From contig NC_057794.1 of the NCBI RefSeq assembly GCF_018294505.1, positions 188,947,716 to 189,011,715 of the forward strand: a DNA stretch of 64,000 bases. Direction: 5' to 3'. The translations under genes were made by a program, and so were the position numbers. Of the stretch, positions 30,650-43,700 are shown one piece after another (positions within the stretch are counted from its first letter, which is position 1; every line of letters begins with the position of its first letter). The notes below the pieces were generated by a model. It did not search any database and was not told where the DNA came from. It saw only the letters and a list, made by a program, of their open reading frames with translations. This stretch comes from Triticum aestivum (Eukaryota; Streptophyta; Magnoliopsida; Poales; Poaceae).

Positions 30650-33600
30650 TGTCACACCCTAGCTAGTCATGCATTAGAGTGTTGCATCATGTTTACTCTT
30701 TCATCAGAAACTTGAAATGGGGATGACAGAACCCCCAGTCCCCTCTGAAACCAACTAGGGTTTACTAAAATAATTTTCAATGAACCTGAAATGCCCTTCT
30801 AAAATGCCCATCATTTTTGTCTTGGTTCAGAACCTCTGCAAAAGTGGTGCACATTTTCCTAGGCCATCCTAGGGTTTTTGAATTAAATCATAACTATTTG
30901 AATTTGGGCATTTAAAATTATATAAAATATTTAAATGCTCAAATATCTCCAAACTAAAATGTTTCATGTTGGAAATAATCCAACTATGGACCAGGAGTAG
31001 TTTGGTGAATTTTGGAGTTGCCTAGGTATTTTAATTAATTCAACACAGTTGCAGATATATTAAATAAATCAGAAAACAGAAAAAGAAAGGGGAAAGACTT
31101 ACCTGTGCGGCCCAGCCAGCTGGCCGGCCCAGCTAGCAGCCGACCCAGCCCAACACTGTAGCTCCCCGTCGTCTTCCTCCCCACGCCCCGAAGTTGCTGC
31201 GTGCTCGCGCGCGCGCGGCCGCGCGGCCACCTCCTGCTTGCCGACGCCCTCCTGGCCGCGTGGACGACGCCGCAGCCCGTCCCGATTCCCCCCTGCCCTC
31301 GCTCACTCTCCCCCGTTTCTCCCTCGCTCTCTCTCGCTCTCGGCCGAAGCACACCGTCGCCGCCGTTCGCCTTAGCCACCGCCTCCGGCCACCCCTCGCT
31401 CCCCCGAGTAGCTCAGAAGCTCCGCCTCGACTCCCTCTTCCTCCCCACCGCTCCACGAGTCCCCGGAAGCCCTGCATCGCCGCCACGTCGCCGTTCCCCT
31501 CTTCGGGCTCCGACCACCGTCGCCGACGAATTCGCCGTCTCCAGCGCGTCCCCGAGCCCGCTTCGACGCCCACTGCAACCGCGGTGAGCTACGCCACCGT
31601 TTCCCCCTCTTCTCCCCCTCGATCCCTCACCGTAGCTTCATCTCCACCACGGCTGAACCTCCGCCGTCGCCGAGCTCGCCGTCGACGCAGCTCCGGTGAC
31701 CATTTGGTCACCCCGGCGAGTCCAACGCGTTCACAGAACCCAGTAGAGCATCCCTAGCGCCTCACTTTGCTCGACTTCGAGCTCCAACACCGTTCCCGTG
31801 CACGACCGAACCCCGGCGGCCGCAGCCGAGCTCACCGCCGTCGACTCCGGCCACCCCGACCCCAACGGACTCCGCCAAGAGCCGCGGGTCGTCCTCGGCT
31901 TCACTCCGGTGATCTCCGCGGTCCATTTGGTGGCCGAAACGACCAAAACCACTATCGCCGCCGCACTGTTGGTCGCCGCCGGCCAGAACTCCGGCGAGCT
32001 GACGTGGCCTAGTTAATTAGCCACTAAACCACCACCTACTGACACTGACAAGTGGGCCCAGGGCTTAGTCAAAGCTAACCAGCCCGGGGTCAACGCGGGA
32101 TTAGCCCCTGTGACACTGACGTGTGGACCCCACACGTCAGGTTTGACCCGAGCCAGCTCTGTTGACCTGCTGATGTCACTGTGATGTCAGGCTGACGCAG
32201 TAAATGATATTTCTGGATTTAAATTAAATCAGGAAATTCCAGAATATTATTTAAACTTCAAAAATTCATAACTTTTATTCTGTAACTCCAAATTGGACAA
32301 ATTATATATGAAAAATGATCAGAAAAATCCAATCTATCCATCTGTACTATTTTCATGCATGACCAAACAAGTTAAATTGATGTTTTAATCAGAACAAGGA
32401 AAGGCACTTTAAAAGGCCATATTTGAATTTGAAATTTGAATCTTTGATTCAAATTTGCTCAAACACTTCTGGCTTTAGTTGCATTAGCCCAACACACTCA
32501 TATTGCCATGTTCCATGCATGCATCATATTGTTGCATATTGTTTGGTAATGCTGTGTATCGGTATCCTTTGCGACAGGATCTGTTCCCGAGGAGTACCGT
32601 GATTACCCTAACGAAGAACCGTATCCGTGCAACGAACCATCAGGCAAGCAACCAACCATTTGATCATATCGATACAATCCCATGTTCTCGCTCCTGCTCT
32701 CTTTTACTGCATTAAGACAACGCGATTCAAACTGCTGTGTGCTGCGGTAGTTGAACCCATTTCCTCTGCATGACCTGTCATTGCCACAGTAACTAGATGA
32801 AACCCACTAGCATGTGTAGGAGTTGATTGAGCCTTATGTATGTGTTGTTCCTACCTTGCTATGCCTGCTATGCTTAGAGTCGTGTCAGGTCTGGTTCATC
32901 TGGGTGATGGGCTAGAGTGAAATGATTATGTCGGTAATGAGAGTGGTGTGGTGAACACGATTTGGTAAAGGTATCGATGAGAGGCCATGTAGGAGTACAT
33001 GGTGGGTTGTTTCATTGAAGCCGACCTTAAGCACTGAGATCTGTATGTGTGATTTAAGAATCAGCTACTACCATGCATTGGGCCCGAAACCAATGGACCC
33101 TCTCAACTTCTTATTCACCCTAGTTCTCCGTCCAGGAGTTGCAAGTAGTTTCTGGTGTTTGTAGCCTACTGGAGGCCGTGGACAGCGCTGACCGTAGGGG
33201 TGGGCTGTGATGCGGTAGGTACGTGGCACGGTGTACCGAATACCCGTTAGGTATCTCGGGAACCCTGTTCACATCGTTCGGGGCCGTATGGGAAACCTCG
33301 GCCGGACTCCCTGCGGATGGAACCTGAATAGGCGATAAACCTGGACTGGAAGCTTAGGTGATTAGGTAGGTCGTGGCCGACACCCACGTTGGGCTTCCGC
33401 TTGAAGGTTGCCGAGTACATGTCGTGTAGACGACGGTAAGTGGAGAGAGCGTGTATGAAGAAGTACCCCCTGCAGGGTTAACAGGATCTATTCGAATAGC
33501 CGCGTTCGCGGTAAAGTACTACTTGGTTGCCTATACAGTTCATAGACAAGTAAATGGAAACTGTTAAAAGCCTCAAGATAAGTGTGAGTGCCGAGGATGG

Positions 33601-34700
33601 CTCTTCCGTAGGAAGACGGAGGTGGATCCTCGGTAGTGTATTGAAGTGGTGAGTAGTGGACTCGTGTGCGCAAAACTATTTCAAATGGAGTATCGTAGGA
33701 TAGTCTAGCCAAGAGTCAAAGCTGGCTTGCTGCAATAACTCCACCAACCCTTTTTGATACTATGCATGTATGTAGGATCTGATGTAAGTCTTGCTGAGTA
33801 CCTTTGTACTCATGTTGCTATAATCTACATTTTTACAGAAGACGCTGCAACCCCTTCTGATGGGTTCTATGTAGACGTTGACATCAACGAGTAGGCTAAA
33901 GACCCAGGTGGTGACCCTGAGCTTGTGATGGACCACATAGTATAGTTAGGCTTCCAAGCCTCTTTTATTTTACTAGTTGTCTGTACTCAGACAAGTTACT
34001 TCCGCTGCTGGCTTGTATGACTGTATGACTTGTATGTTGGGTCGTGAGACCCGTACCTATGTGTATGATATGTATGGCTCCCTGAGCCTTAAATAAAGTA
34101 CTTGTGTCATAGAGTCATGTTGTGATGCTTCGTTGTATTTGCACATATCGAGCATATTGTGTGTATGATTGAAATGCTTGGTATGTGTGGGATCTGACTA
34201 TCTAGTTGTTTATCTTTAGTAGCCTCTCTTACCGGGAAATGTCTCCTAGTGTTACCGCTGAGCCATGGTAGCTTGCTACTGCTCTGGAACACTTAGGCTG
34301 GCCGGCATGTGTCCTTCTTCGTTCCTGTGTCTGTCCCTTCGGGGAAATGTCACGCTTTGAGTACCGGAGTCCTGTTAGCCCGCTACAGCCCGGTTTACCG
34401 GAGTCCTGCTAGCCCAGTGCTACAGCCCGGACCCATTTGCTGATGACCGACACGTTCGAAGATGGGTCATGGATGCCTGTCCCTGTAAGTCTGTGCCACT
34501 TTGGGTTTACGACTAGTCATGTCAGCCCGGGCTCTTTATCATATGGATGCTAGCGACACTATCATATACGTGAGCCAAAAGGCGCAAACGGTCCCGGGCA
34601 AAGGTAAGGCGACACCCGTGGGAATACCGTGCGTGAGGCCGCAAAGTGATATGAAGTGTTACCGGCTAGATCGATGTGACATCGAGTCGGGGTCCTGACA
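30650..34700 (+). repeat. 5' LTR of element E
   Basis: 4051 bp, opening tgtcacaccctagctagtc and closing gtcggggtcctgaca. About 31100-32200 is strongly G+C-rich, with CT-rich and CCG-rich tracts that create several long but spurious open frames on both strands. The rest is A+T-richer, and no TATA box stands out. By eye it differs from the full 3' LTR at about 13 positions in the first 2.55 kb and about 27 in the last 1.5 kb. Confidence 0.93.
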
Positions 34701-34704
34701 GCAT

Positions 34705-34717
34705 TGGCATCAGTGCC
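34705..34717 (+). other. Primer-binding site of element E (degenerate tRNA-Met type)
   Basis: tggcatcagtgcc, four bases after the LTR end. It differs from the usual tggtatcagagc at several bases. The leader remnants at 44767-44772 and 47253-47264 inside the compound 3' end read gcgttg and gcgttggtatca, closer to the canonical site. Confidence 0.7.
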
Positions 34718-35142
34718 GGACTGCCTGTAGGTTCTCCAAGCCAAACTGGTCGATGTTGAGTCTAGAAATTCTTTAGTTATATGTAGGGGAATTGCTTGTG
34801 GGATGGAACGTAAGGCTCTTTTTACTCCTTATACCTTGTGACTTTCTGATCTGAGTCAGTCCATTCTTCCACCGGGGGTTAAGGAATTAGGATCTGTTCT
34901 CTCTATCAGGTTCACGTGTTACTAATCAGTAGTACCTTATAAGTTTGATGGTTATCAGCCTAGCTCAGTTCTACTACCACATTATGTTGTAGAAATGGTT
35001 TCAAGACTTGATGTGATGATGTTGAGTGTGTACGAAATCCTTTGTCAAATGTCTCAATATCCTTTTTGAGCATTTACAGCTGTTATGCTGCCGAAATTCT
35101 GCTAGAAATTCTAATGCCTTTGCATTATAATTGTGCTTTCAG
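34718..35142 (+). mobile_element. Element E leader, non-coding
   Basis: Untranslated stretch between primer site and the pre-gag ORF; no supported ORF or RNA gene. Confidence 0.6.
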
Positions 35143-35915
35143 ATGGCCACTCGCGACCTCAATCAAGTGGTTCGCCTGACTCGATGCCTAGATGTACCCG
35201 GCCATACTGCTAAGTTGGTCAGGGTAATGACTGAGGCTGGATACCGCTGGTATCCTGAGTACACGGTCGAAGAGCAATTCCGAGACTTTAATCAAAGCCA
35301 GTATCTCTGCACTGTCAGGATATTTCCATCTTATCCTGGATCCACTGAGCCTCTTCACTGCTCCTATGGACTCGGGGTTACTATCGAGATGGCTGTGCAG
35401 GATGCCGCCTACTCTATGATGACCATTATGCGAGTCAGATCTGGGTTATTTCGGGACTCTGATTTCCGGTATATGCCAGGATCACTTCCGGGAGCACAAG
35501 GATATCTCCAAGCTATTTATGCTGATTCCACTCAGGAGGATTCACGAACTCGCACCACTGCTGAGATGCTCGAGGATAAGGACCGTGAAAATGGGCCTTA
35601 AGGTTAGAGCTCTTCAATACCCGTGCTGACCACTGGGCCACTTTGACTCGGTTCGCACCGGCGGTGCAAGCTGGATATTCAGATATGCGCGATCTCTATC
35701 CTGTGAGATCTGCTCTGCCAGACGTGATGGTTTGGCGTGATGTAGGAGGCATCACCCCACCTCGCGGTCCCCGCAGGCCACCGTTTGTTGGTCCAAGGCC
35801 TCATCCTAGCCCCTATGGTCCACAAGCTCCGCGAGATCGTCTGTTTCCGGATGAACATGTTGAGCTTCCAGGCTATGGAGGTGACTTTTATGAGGACTAC
35901 TACGGATCGGTCTGA
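35143..35915 (+). pseudogene. Pre-gag ORF of element E, frameshifted
   Basis: Starts at ATG 35143 (MATRDLNQVV) and is open to TAA at 35599-35601. In a shifted frame the text reads on without a break (LELFNTRADHWATLTRF ... GDFYEDYYGSV) to TGA 35913-35915, so one indel near 35585-35600 has split a protein of about 255 residues. The N-terminal half has YLCTVRIFPSYPGSTEPL and a helix (MAVQDAAYSMMTIMR). The C-terminal part is Pro/Arg-rich and ends acidic and aromatic. Position and the short TEP-centred motif match the intact pre-gag ORF of element C. Function unknown; a nucleic-acid-binding role would be speculation. Confidence 0.55.
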
Positions 35916-36256
35916 GTTAGTGATAGTATCCCTAGTTCGCACTAGCTGTGTCGTCTGTCGTCCCGCGTGACTCGTGGGATATGACCTAGTTTGTACTCTT
36001 TCCGGAGTTGTAGAAAAATAATGTATAGGAGTTTGGAATGCCTCCGATGAGATGTAATCCCTTTTCACCGTAATAGTACTTTGTTTGGTCTTGTACTAAA
36101 CCTTGTATGGTGTGTATGACGATGGAATAAAGAAGCAGTTTCTGTATCTACCATGTCATACGGATGATCATCTTGCATTCCGAGTTATTCCTTGCATTAT
36201 GTATCCTATGTCGGAATTTTATCATTCTGACTAAATCATTGTCTTGTTTACCTAGG
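35916..36256 (+). mobile_element. Spacer between pre-gag ORF and gag of element E
   Basis: Non-coding A+T-richer spacer of about 340 bases; it contains ggaataaagaagcag (36124) but no supported ORF. Confidence 0.5.
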
Positions 36257-39200
36257 ATGGTCAACACGCGCGCCAACCCTGCTTCTCAAGAGCAGGCCGA
36301 AGGCAGTGAAGCCAGGAATGAAAATCTGCCTCATCCTCCTTCACTAGCCGAGGTGATGATGGAAGCTGAGAGAAACAAGCGGGAGACAAACCGTTTGTTG
36401 GAGCGTATTGAACAGAATACAGCACACCATCAGAGGGCTAACGTGGTGTCACTCAGCGATTTTATCAAATTGCATCCACCCACGTTCCACCACTCCGTCG
36501 AACCTCTCGACGCTGATGACTAGCTTCGCAGTATTTCTCACAAGCTGCGTTCCGCGCTGGTAGCGGAGGCTGACAAGGTCACCTTTGCCGCATATCATCT
36601 TGAAGGCCCCGCCAGTCTATGGTGGGAGAATTATGGAGCTATGCGCCCAGCGGGCCATGTCACTACTTGGGCTGAGTTCAGCGACGCTTTCCGTGAACAT
36701 CACATTCCGGAGGGTCTCATGGACCGTAAGCGTGAAGAATTTTGCAATTTCACCCAAGGCCGACTTTCTGTGGATGTCTATAGCAGGGAGTTTGGTAATC
36801 TTGCACGATATGCAACCGAGGAAGTTTCTACTGACGCCAAGAAGCAAGCAAGGTTCCGTAAGGGCCTTAGTCCTGAACTTCGCCGCGACCTCCGTCTGCA
36901 TGAGTGCACATCTTTTCCGAAACTTGTCAACAAAGCCATCAGTGCTGAAACTGGTCAGACTGACTATGACGCAACACGCAAGCATGGACGTGACACGGGT
37001 TCCTCATCCGGTGCTGGTCCTCAGAAGCGCCGCGTGTGGGTACCCAACACCGCCTTGCCACCCAGGTTCACACCGAGGCCATCTTTCCAGGCGCCTCGCC
37101 CCGCTCAACAGTCTGCTCCAGCTAAGCCCTATGGGGGTCCAACCAATAATGCTCCTCCACGTACCAGTTCCGTGACTTGTTTCAAGTGTGGGGAATCTGG
37201 TCACTATATGCGTGAGTGTCCCCAGACCAACCCCAATCAATCTGCTAAAGCTGTTGGCCGTGGCAAGCCGACAGGAAAAGTGTTTCATGCTAAACCGGTC
37301 ACCGCTTCACGTGGCCATGTCAACTGTATCTCTGCCGAAGAAGCTCAAGAAGATCCCAACGTCGTTCTCGGTACGCTTCTTGTTAATTGCCACCCGACAT
37401 CTGTTCTTTTCGATACAGGAGCCTCTCATTCTTTTATATCTGAAAATTATGCTCGTTTGCATAACGTTGCATTCTGTGACTTGCCATCCTCTATGGTAAT
37501 TCAAACTCCGGGATCCAAATGGCAAACTTCTAGAGTAAGCCATGGAAATGAAATCCAAGTCGACAGACTTGTTTTTCTCGCATCTTTGATAGCCCTTAAA
37601 TCTTCAGATATTAATATCATTTTGGGTATGGACTGGATGTCAGCTCATCAAGCCAAAATTGATTGCTTCTCTAGGACCGTTCAACTCACCCATCCTTCGG
37701 GGAAGATAGTCAATGTTTTGACTCGAATAGCCAAGCGACAATTATATTCTCTTAACGCCAGCCCTTTACCAGACCTTGAGGACGTTCCGGTAGTCCGTGA
37801 CTTTCCGGATGTCTTTCCAGAAGAATTGCCAGGGGTTCCACCTGACAGGGATGTTGAGTTCGTAATAGACCTCATCCCCGGAACCGTTCCGATTGCTAGA
37901 AGGCCTTATAAGATGGCACCCCTAGAACTAGCCGAGCTTAAGAAACAACTCGATGAATCCTTGAAAAAGGGTTTCATCCGACCTAGTTCATCTCCGTGGG
38001 CTTGCCCCGTCCTATTCGTTAAGAAGAAGGATGGTACGGACCGGATGGTTGTAGATTACCGACCTGTCAATTTGGTCAGGATCAAGAACAAATATCCACT
38101 TCCCATGATCAACGACCTGTATGATCAGCTCGCTGGATCTTCAGTCTTCTCTAAGATGGATTTGAGGTTGGGCTACCATCAAATCAAAATCAGAAACGGG
38201 GACATTCCTAAAACGGCCTTTGTTACTCGTTATGGCCAATACGAGTACACCGTCATGTCCTTCGGTTTAACCAACGCTCCAGCCACCTTTTCTCGGTTAA
38301 TGAACTCAATCTTCATGGAGTATTTGGATAAATTCGTCGTAGTTTATCTCGATGATATACTCATCTACTCCAAGAACGAGGAAGAACATGCCGAACATCT
38401 AAGACTAGTGTTGCAGAAACTTCGAGAGCATCGTCTTTATGCCAAATTTTCTAAATGTGAATTCTGGTTGCCAGAAGTGACCTATCTGGGTCATGTAATA
38501 TCTGGTAAAGGTATTGCGGTTAACCCTGAGCGAGTTCAAGCCGTCCTTGATTGGACTCCACCCGAATCGGTCAAGCAAGTTCGGAGTTTTCTGGGCTTAG
38601 CGAGCTATTGCCGTCGCTTTGTCGAGAACTTCTCCAAAGTTGCTAAACCTCTAACCGAACTCCTCAAGAAAGATAAAAAGTTCGAATGGACTCCACAATG
38701 TGAGCACAGCTTTCAGGAACTGAAAAGACGCCTGACCTCTGCTCCTGTACTGGTACCGCCAGACTTCTCCAAGGACTTTGTTATCTACTGCGACGCCTCG
38801 CGACAAGGACTAGGTTGCATTCTCATGCAAGATCGACACGTAATTGCTTACGCTTCACGGCAATTGCACCCACATGAGGAGAATTATCCTACTCATGATC
38901 TAGAACTTGCAGCCGTAGTCTATGCACTTAAGACATGGCGACATTACCTCCTCGGTAATCGTTGCGAAATATTCACTGATCACCAAAGTCTGAAGTATAT
39001 TTTCACCCAACCGGATTTGAATCTCAGGCAAAGACGTTGGGTTGAATTGATCACTGACTTCGACCTAGGAATAACCTATACCCCAGGGAAAGCCAACGTC
39101 ATGGCTGATGCGCTAAGTCGTAAATCTTATTGTAACAACCTGATGTTACAACAAAGTCAACCGCTTCTCCATGAGGAATTCCGGAAGCTTAACCTTCACA

Positions 39201-40732
39201 TTGTACCTCAAGGTTTTCTTTCCACCTTGGTAGCAAAACCTACCCTTACGGATCAAATTATCAAGGCACAGAAGGTAGATCCGGGAATCTCCCGCATCAA
39301 GAGGAACATTCAGAAAGGAGTTGCGAATTGTTTCTCCGTTAATGATCAAGGAGTCGTATACTTCGGGGATCGACTAGTGGTTCCCAAGGTGCGCAACTTA
39401 AGGCGATTAATCCTTAAGGAAGCTCATGAATCTCCTCTCACCATTCATCCCGGTAGTACTAAGATGTATCAGGACCTACGCCAGAGGTTCTGGTGGACTA
39501 GGATGAAGAGAGAAATCGCTCAGTATATTGCTAATTGCGACGTCTGTCGTCGTGTAAAAGCAGAGCATCAACGGCCTGCTGGCACCCTTCAACCCTTAGC
39601 TATTCCTGAATGGAAATGGGATAAAATTGGTATGGATTTCATTACCGGTTTTCCCAGAACCAAAAGAGGGAATAATGCTATTTTCGTCGTGGTCGATCGT
39701 CTTTCCAAAGTAGCTCATTTCTTACCTGTTCGTGAGAGTATAACCGCTAGTCAACTGGCAGACTTATACATCTCCCGGATAGTGTCCCTCCATGGTGTTC
39801 CTTTGGAAATCAATTCGGATCGAGGAAGTCTTTTCACCTCTCGATTTTGGGAAAGCTTCCAAAATGCTATGGGAACTCGTCTTTCTTTTAGCACCGCTTT
39901 CCACCCTCAGTCAAGTGGTCAAGTGGAACGCGTCAACCAAATTCTAGAAGACATGCTTCGAGCCTCTGTTATCTCGTTCGGAATGGACTGGGAGAAGTGC
40001 CTTCCATTTGCCGAATTCGCTTACAACAACAGCTATCAATCTAGCTTGGGTAAAGCCCCTTTTGAAGTTCTGTATGGACGACGATGTCGAACACCCCTTA
40101 ACTGGTCAGAGACCGGGGAAAGACAATTCTTTGGCCCGGATATGATTCAGGAAGCAGAAGAACAAGTTCGTATCGTTCGTGAAAAGTTGAAAACAGCCCA
40201 ATCCCGTCAAAAGAGTCAATACGACCGAAAACATAAGGCTATGACTTTCGAGGTTGACGAGAAGGCTTATCTTCGGGTCACCCCTCTGAAGGGAACCCAT
40301 CGTTTCGGTATCAAAGGCAAATTGGCTCCTCGTTACATTGGACCTTTTCGCATTCTTGCCAAACGAGGAGAAGTTGCCTACCAATTGGAACTACCTCCGC
40401 ACCTCTCCAGAGTTCACGATGTCTTCCACGTTTCTCAACTCAGGCGTTGCTTCTCGGATCCTATCCGTGAAGTGGACCACGAAACGCTTGATCTCCAAGA
40501 TGATCTTACATATCGAGAGTACCCCATCCGTATCCTCGATCAGGCCGAACGTACCACGCGACGTCATAATATCAAGTTTCTCAAGGTTCAATGGTCGCAT
40601 CATTCTGAAGATGAAGCAACTTGGGAAAGGGAGGATCGTCTTCGACTCGAATATCCCGCCTTCTTCTCGGAGGAACCCAAATCTCGGGACGAGATTCTTT
40701 TGAGTGGGGGTGAGTTGTCACACCCTAGCTAG
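36257..40732 (+). pseudogene. gag-pol of element E, one premature stop
   Basis: Single frame of about 1490 codons from ATG 36257 (MVNTRANPAS), broken only by TAG at 36521-36523, where element C has Trp in the same gag motif (DDWLR). Open from 36524 to TGA-free end at TAG 40730-40732. Domains: gag; CCHC knuckle [14 protein letters not shown] (37178-37219); aspartic protease [10 protein letters not shown] (about 37412); RT with [10 protein letters not shown] (Asp pair near 38351-38356); RNase H with [10 protein letters not shown] (about 38785); integrase with zinc H-H-C-C region (about 39420-39560) and intact catalytic residues Asp 39635-39637, Asp 39818-39820 and Glu 39926-39928, the last two 35 residues apart; chromodomain (about 40520-40670). 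The frame crosses the polypurine tract and ends 17 bases inside the 3' LTR. Confidence 0.93.
40701..40715 (+). other. Polypurine tract of element E
   Basis: tgagtgggggtgagt directly before the 3' LTR at 40716. It is also protein-coding, as the gag-pol frame runs through it. Confidence 0.7.
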
Positions 40733-43700
40733 TCATGCATTAGAGTGTTGCATCATGTTTACTCTTTCATCAGAAACTTGAAATGGGGATGACAGAACCC
40801 CCAGTCCCCTCTGAAACCAACTAGGGTTTACTAAAATAATTTTCAATGAACCTGAAATGCCCTTCTAAAATGCCCATCATTTTTGTCTTGGTTCAGAACC
40901 TCTGCAAAAGTGGTGCACATTTTCCTAGGCCATCCTAGGGTTTTTGAATTAAATCATAACTATTTGAATTTGGGCATTTAAAATTATATAAAATATTTAA
41001 ATGCTCAAATATCTCCAAACTAAAATGTTTCATGTTGGAAATAATCCAACTATGGACCAGGAGTAGTTTGGTGAATTTTGGAGTTGCCTAGGTATTTTAA
41101 TTAATTCAACACAGTGGCAGATATATTAAATAAATCAGAAAACAGAAAAAGAAAGGGGAAAGACTTACCTGTGCGGCCCAGCCAGCTGGCCGGCCCAGCT
41201 AGCAGCCGCCCCAGCCCAACACTGTAGCTCCCCGTCGTCTTCCTCCCCACGCCCCGAAGCTGCTGCGTGCTCGCGCGCGCGCGGCCGCGCGGCCACCTCC
41301 TGCTTGCCGACGCCCTCCTGGCCGCGTGGACGACGCCGCAGCCCGTCCCGATTCCCCCTGCCCTCGCTCACTCTCCCCCGTTTCTCCCTCGCTCTCTCTC
41401 GCTCTCGGCCGAAGCACACCGTCGCCGCCGTTCGCCTTAGCCACCGCCTCCGGCCACCCCTCGCTCCCCCGAGTAGCTCAGAAGCTCCGCCTCGACTCCC
41501 TCTTCCTCCCCACCGCTCCACGAGTCCCCGGAAGCCCTGCATCGCCGCCACGTCGCCGTTCCCCTCTTCGGGCTCCAACCACCGTCGCCGACGAATTCGC
41601 CGTCTCCAGCGCGTCCCCGAGCCCGCTTCGACGCCCACTGCAACCGCGGTGAGCTACGCCACCGTTTCCCCCTCTTCTCCCCCTCGATCCCTCACCGTAG
41701 CTTCATCTCCACCACGGCCGAACCTCCGCCGTCGCCGAGCTCGCCGTCGACGCAGCTCCGGTGACCATTTGGTCACCCCGGCGAGTCCAACGCGTTCACA
41801 GAACCCAGTAGAGCATCCCTAGCGCCTCACTTTGCTCGACTTCGAGCTCCAACACCGTTCCCGTGCACGACCGAACCCCGGCGGCCGCAGCCGAGCTCAC
41901 CGCCGTCGACTCCGGCCACCCCGACCCCAACGGACTCCGCCAAGAGCCGCGGGTCGTCCTCAGCTTCACTCCGGTGATCTCCGCGGTCCATTTGGTGGCC
42001 GAAACGACCAAAACCACTATCGCCGCCGCACTGTTGGTCGCCGCCGGCCAGAACTCCGGCGAGCTGACGTGGCCTAGTTAATTAGCCACTAAACCACCAC
42101 CTACTGACACTAACAAGTGGGCCCAGGGCTTAGTCAAAGCTAACCAGCCCGGGGTCAACGCGGGATTAGCCCCTGTGACACTGACGTGTGGACCCCACAC
42201 GTCAGGTTTGACCCGAGCCAGCTCTGTTGACCTGCTGATGTCACTGTGATGTTAGGCTGACGCAGTAAATGATATTTCTGGATTTAAATTAAATCAGGAA
42301 ATTCCAGAATATTATTTAAACTTCAAAAATTCATAACTTTTATTCTGTAACTCCAAATTGGACAAATTATATATGAAAAATGATCAGAAAAATCCAATCT
42401 ATCCATCTGTACTATTTTCATGCATGACCAAACAAGTTAAATTGATGTTTTAATCAGAACAAGGAAAGGCACTTTAAAAGGCCATATTTGAATTTGAAAT
42501 TTGAATCTTTGATTCAAATTTGCTCAAACACTTCTGGCTTTAGTTGCATTAGCCCAACACACTCATATTGCCATGTTCCATGCATGCATCATATTGTTGC
42601 ATATTGTTTGGTAATGCTGTGTATCGGTATCCTTTGCGACAGGATCTGTTCCCGAGGAGTACCGTGATTACCCTAACGAAGAACCGTATCCGTGCAACGA
42701 ACCATCAGGCAAGCAACCAACCATTTGATCATATCAATACAATCCCATGTTCTCGCTCCTGCTCTCTTTTACTGCATTAAGACAACGCGATTCAAACTGT
42801 TGTGTGCTGCGGTAGTTGAACCCATTTCCTCTGCATGACCTGTCATTGCCACAGTAACTAGATGAAACCCACTAGCATGTGTAGGAGTTGATTGAGCCAT
42901 ATGTATGTGTTGTTCCTACCTTGCTATGCCTGCTATGCTTAGAGTCGTGTCAGGTCTGGTTCATCTGGGTGATGGGCTAGAGTGAAATGATTATGTCGGT
43001 AATGAGAGTGGTGTGGTGAACACGATTTGGTAAAGGTATCGATGAGAGGCCATGTAGGAGTACATGGTGGGTTGTTTCATTGAAGCCGACCTTAAGCACT
43101 GAGATCTGTATGTGTGATTTAAGAATCAGCTACTACCATGCATTGGGCCCGAAACCAATGGACCCTCTCGACTTCTTATTCACCCTAGTTCTCCGTCCAG
43201 GAGTTGCAAGTAGTTTCTGGTGTTTGTAGCCTACTGGAGGCCGTGGACAGCGCTGACCGTAGGGGTGGGCTGTGATGCGGTAGGTACGTGGCCGGTGTAC
43301 CGAATACCCGTTAGGTATCTCGGGAACCCTGTTCACATCGTTCGGGGCCGTATGGGAAACCTCGGCCGGACTCCCTGCGGATGGAACCTGAATAGGCGAT
43401 AAACCTGGACTGGAGGCTTAGGTGATTAGGTAGGTCGTGGCCGACACCCACGTTGGGCTTCCGCTTGAAGGTTGCCGAGTACATGTCGTGTAAACGACGG
43501 TAAGTGGTGAGAGCGTGTATGAAGAAGTACTCCCTGCAGGGTTAACATGATCTATTCGAATAGCCGCGTCCGCGGTAAAGGACTACTTGGTTGCCTATAC
43601 AGTTCATAGACAAGTAAATGGAAACTGATAAAAGCCTCAAGATAAGTGTGAGTGCCGAGGATGGCTCTTCCGTAGGAAGACGGAGGTGGATCCTCGGTAG

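Noticed and set aside
31035..32016. Several open frames on both strands in the G+C-rich part of the 5' LTR of E (and the copies at 41165-42081)
   Set aside because: They overlap on both strands in several frames, are Arg/Pro/Ser-rich as expected of CCG-rich DNA, and are repeated exactly with the LTR. No domain is visible.
36585..37175. Second frame overlapping the gag region of E
   Set aside because: It is a shifted-frame shadow of gag, which has the capsid and CCHC motifs.
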